Below, piece after piece: positions 63,667 through 64,000 of a DNA stretch of 64,000 bases. The DNA comes from an uncultured Candidatus Nemicrothrix sp. (GTDB taxonomy: Bacteria; Actinomycetota; Acidimicrobiia; Acidimicrobiales; MedAcidi-G1). The stretch covers positions 1 through 64,000 of the forward strand of contig CAJXKL010000006.1 in NCBI GenBank assembly GCA_913055915.1. Direction: 5' to 3'. The notes below the pieces were generated by a model, which was given only the letters and a program-made list of their open reading frames with translations, had not been told where the DNA came from and made no database searches. The number at the start of each line of letters is the position of its first letter. The stretch's first letter is position 1. The position numbers and the translations under genes were made by a program.

Positions 63667-64000
63667 GTGACTGGCACCGGAATCGACAAGGTGGTCCTGG
63701 CCTACTCGGGCGGGCTGGACACCTCGATCATCCTGAAGTGGCTCAAGGAGACCTACGGCTGCGAGGTCGTCACCTTCACAGCTGACCTCGGTCAAGGCGA
63801 GGAGATCGAACCGGCGCGGGCCAAGGCCGAGGCCATGGGCGTGAAGGAGATCTACATCGAGGACCTCCGCGAGGAGTTCGTCGCCGACTTCGTGTACCCC
63901 ATGTTCCGGGCCAACGCCCTCTACGAGGGGGAGTACCTGCTCGGAACGTCGATAGCGCGACCTCTCATCGCCAAACGGCTCATCGAGATCGCCGCGGAAA
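63667..64000 (+). CDS. argG: Argininosuccinate synthase, 3' end missing
   Basis: Only the first 111 codons are in the window. '[24 protein letters not shown]' is the ATP pyrophosphatase P-loop signature, followed by '[21 protein letters not shown]' and '[22 protein letters not shown]'. Start is taken as the second of two adjacent GTGs because GGAG lies 6 nt upstream of it. A 43-nt gap separates it from argR. argH would be expected beyond the window. Confidence 0.96.
   Translation, partial: MTGTGIDKVVLAYSGGLDTSIILKWLKETYGCEVVTFTADLGQGEEIEPARAKAEAMGVKEIYIEDLREEFVADFVYPMFRANALYEGEYLLGTSIARPLIAKRLIEIAAE

Overview
This window is a dense, almost purely chromosomal housekeeping stretch from a GC-rich bacterium of the phylum Actinomycetota. 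The gene order (pdxS-pdxT-yebC-ruvCAB-yajC-secDF-rel-hisS-aspS-rarA-alaS-ruvX-mltG-aroE-prepilin peptidase-aroKBQ-pepQ-efp-nusB-pyr operon-mihF-gmk-rpoZ-coaBC-metK-priA-def-fmt-rsmB, and DUF1844/infC-rpmI-rplT-trmH-pheST-arg operon) resembles the order known from mycobacteria and other actinobacteria. Three further markers agree: a mycobacterial-type integration host factor (mIHF), a PriA without a Walker A motif, and a CoaBC with the PAMHTEMW motif. A deep, probably environmental lineage such as Acidimicrobiia is my inference; no 16S gene or other decisive marker is present.

Layout: 1-981 is the end of a DUF3048 protein. 1063-5554 holds PLP synthase, YebC and the RuvCAB resolvasome. 5598-7753 is queA-tgt. 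7873-13150 is yajC-secD-secF-rel. 13207-20534 carries hisS, aspS, rarA, a small membrane protein and alaS. 20550-26788 carries ruvX, mltG, the shikimate genes aroE/K/B/Q and an M24 peptidase, with a doubly frameshifted prepilin peptidase between aroE and aroK. 26831-27844 is efp-nusB. 28321-37291 is a complete de novo pyrimidine operon (pyrR-pyrB-pyrC-carA-carB-pyrD-pyrF) preceded by a PyrR-type attenuator. 37358-43134 is mihF-gmk-rpoZ-coaBC-metK-priA. Two methyltransferase genes then run on the minus strand, divergent from def-fmt-rsmB. A minus-strand hydrolase, a MoaB/Mog protein, ribD and hisG follow. A minus-strand DUF1844 gene diverges from infC-rpmI-rplT, followed by an rRNA methyltransferase, pheST and a quinone oxidoreductase. 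The window ends with argC-argJ-argB-argD-argF-argR-argG, the last gene cut by the window edge.

Expression style: genes are packed with 4-nt start/stop overlaps (ATGA, GTGA, and apparently one CTGA and one ATAG). Many transcription units start with a TANNNT -10-like hexamer 6-9 nt before the start codon, which suggests leaderless mRNAs. I saw no rRNA, tRNA, CRISPR array, insertion sequence or prophage. Nothing here is clearly a new multi-gene system. The points that deserve a second look are regulatory (pyr leader, infC leader with a non-AUG start, a leaderless mini-ORF before rel, an ArgR site inside the argC promoter) and enzymatic (a Tgt without its zinc cysteines, a class 1B-like PyrD without PyrK next to it, the broken prepilin peptidase).
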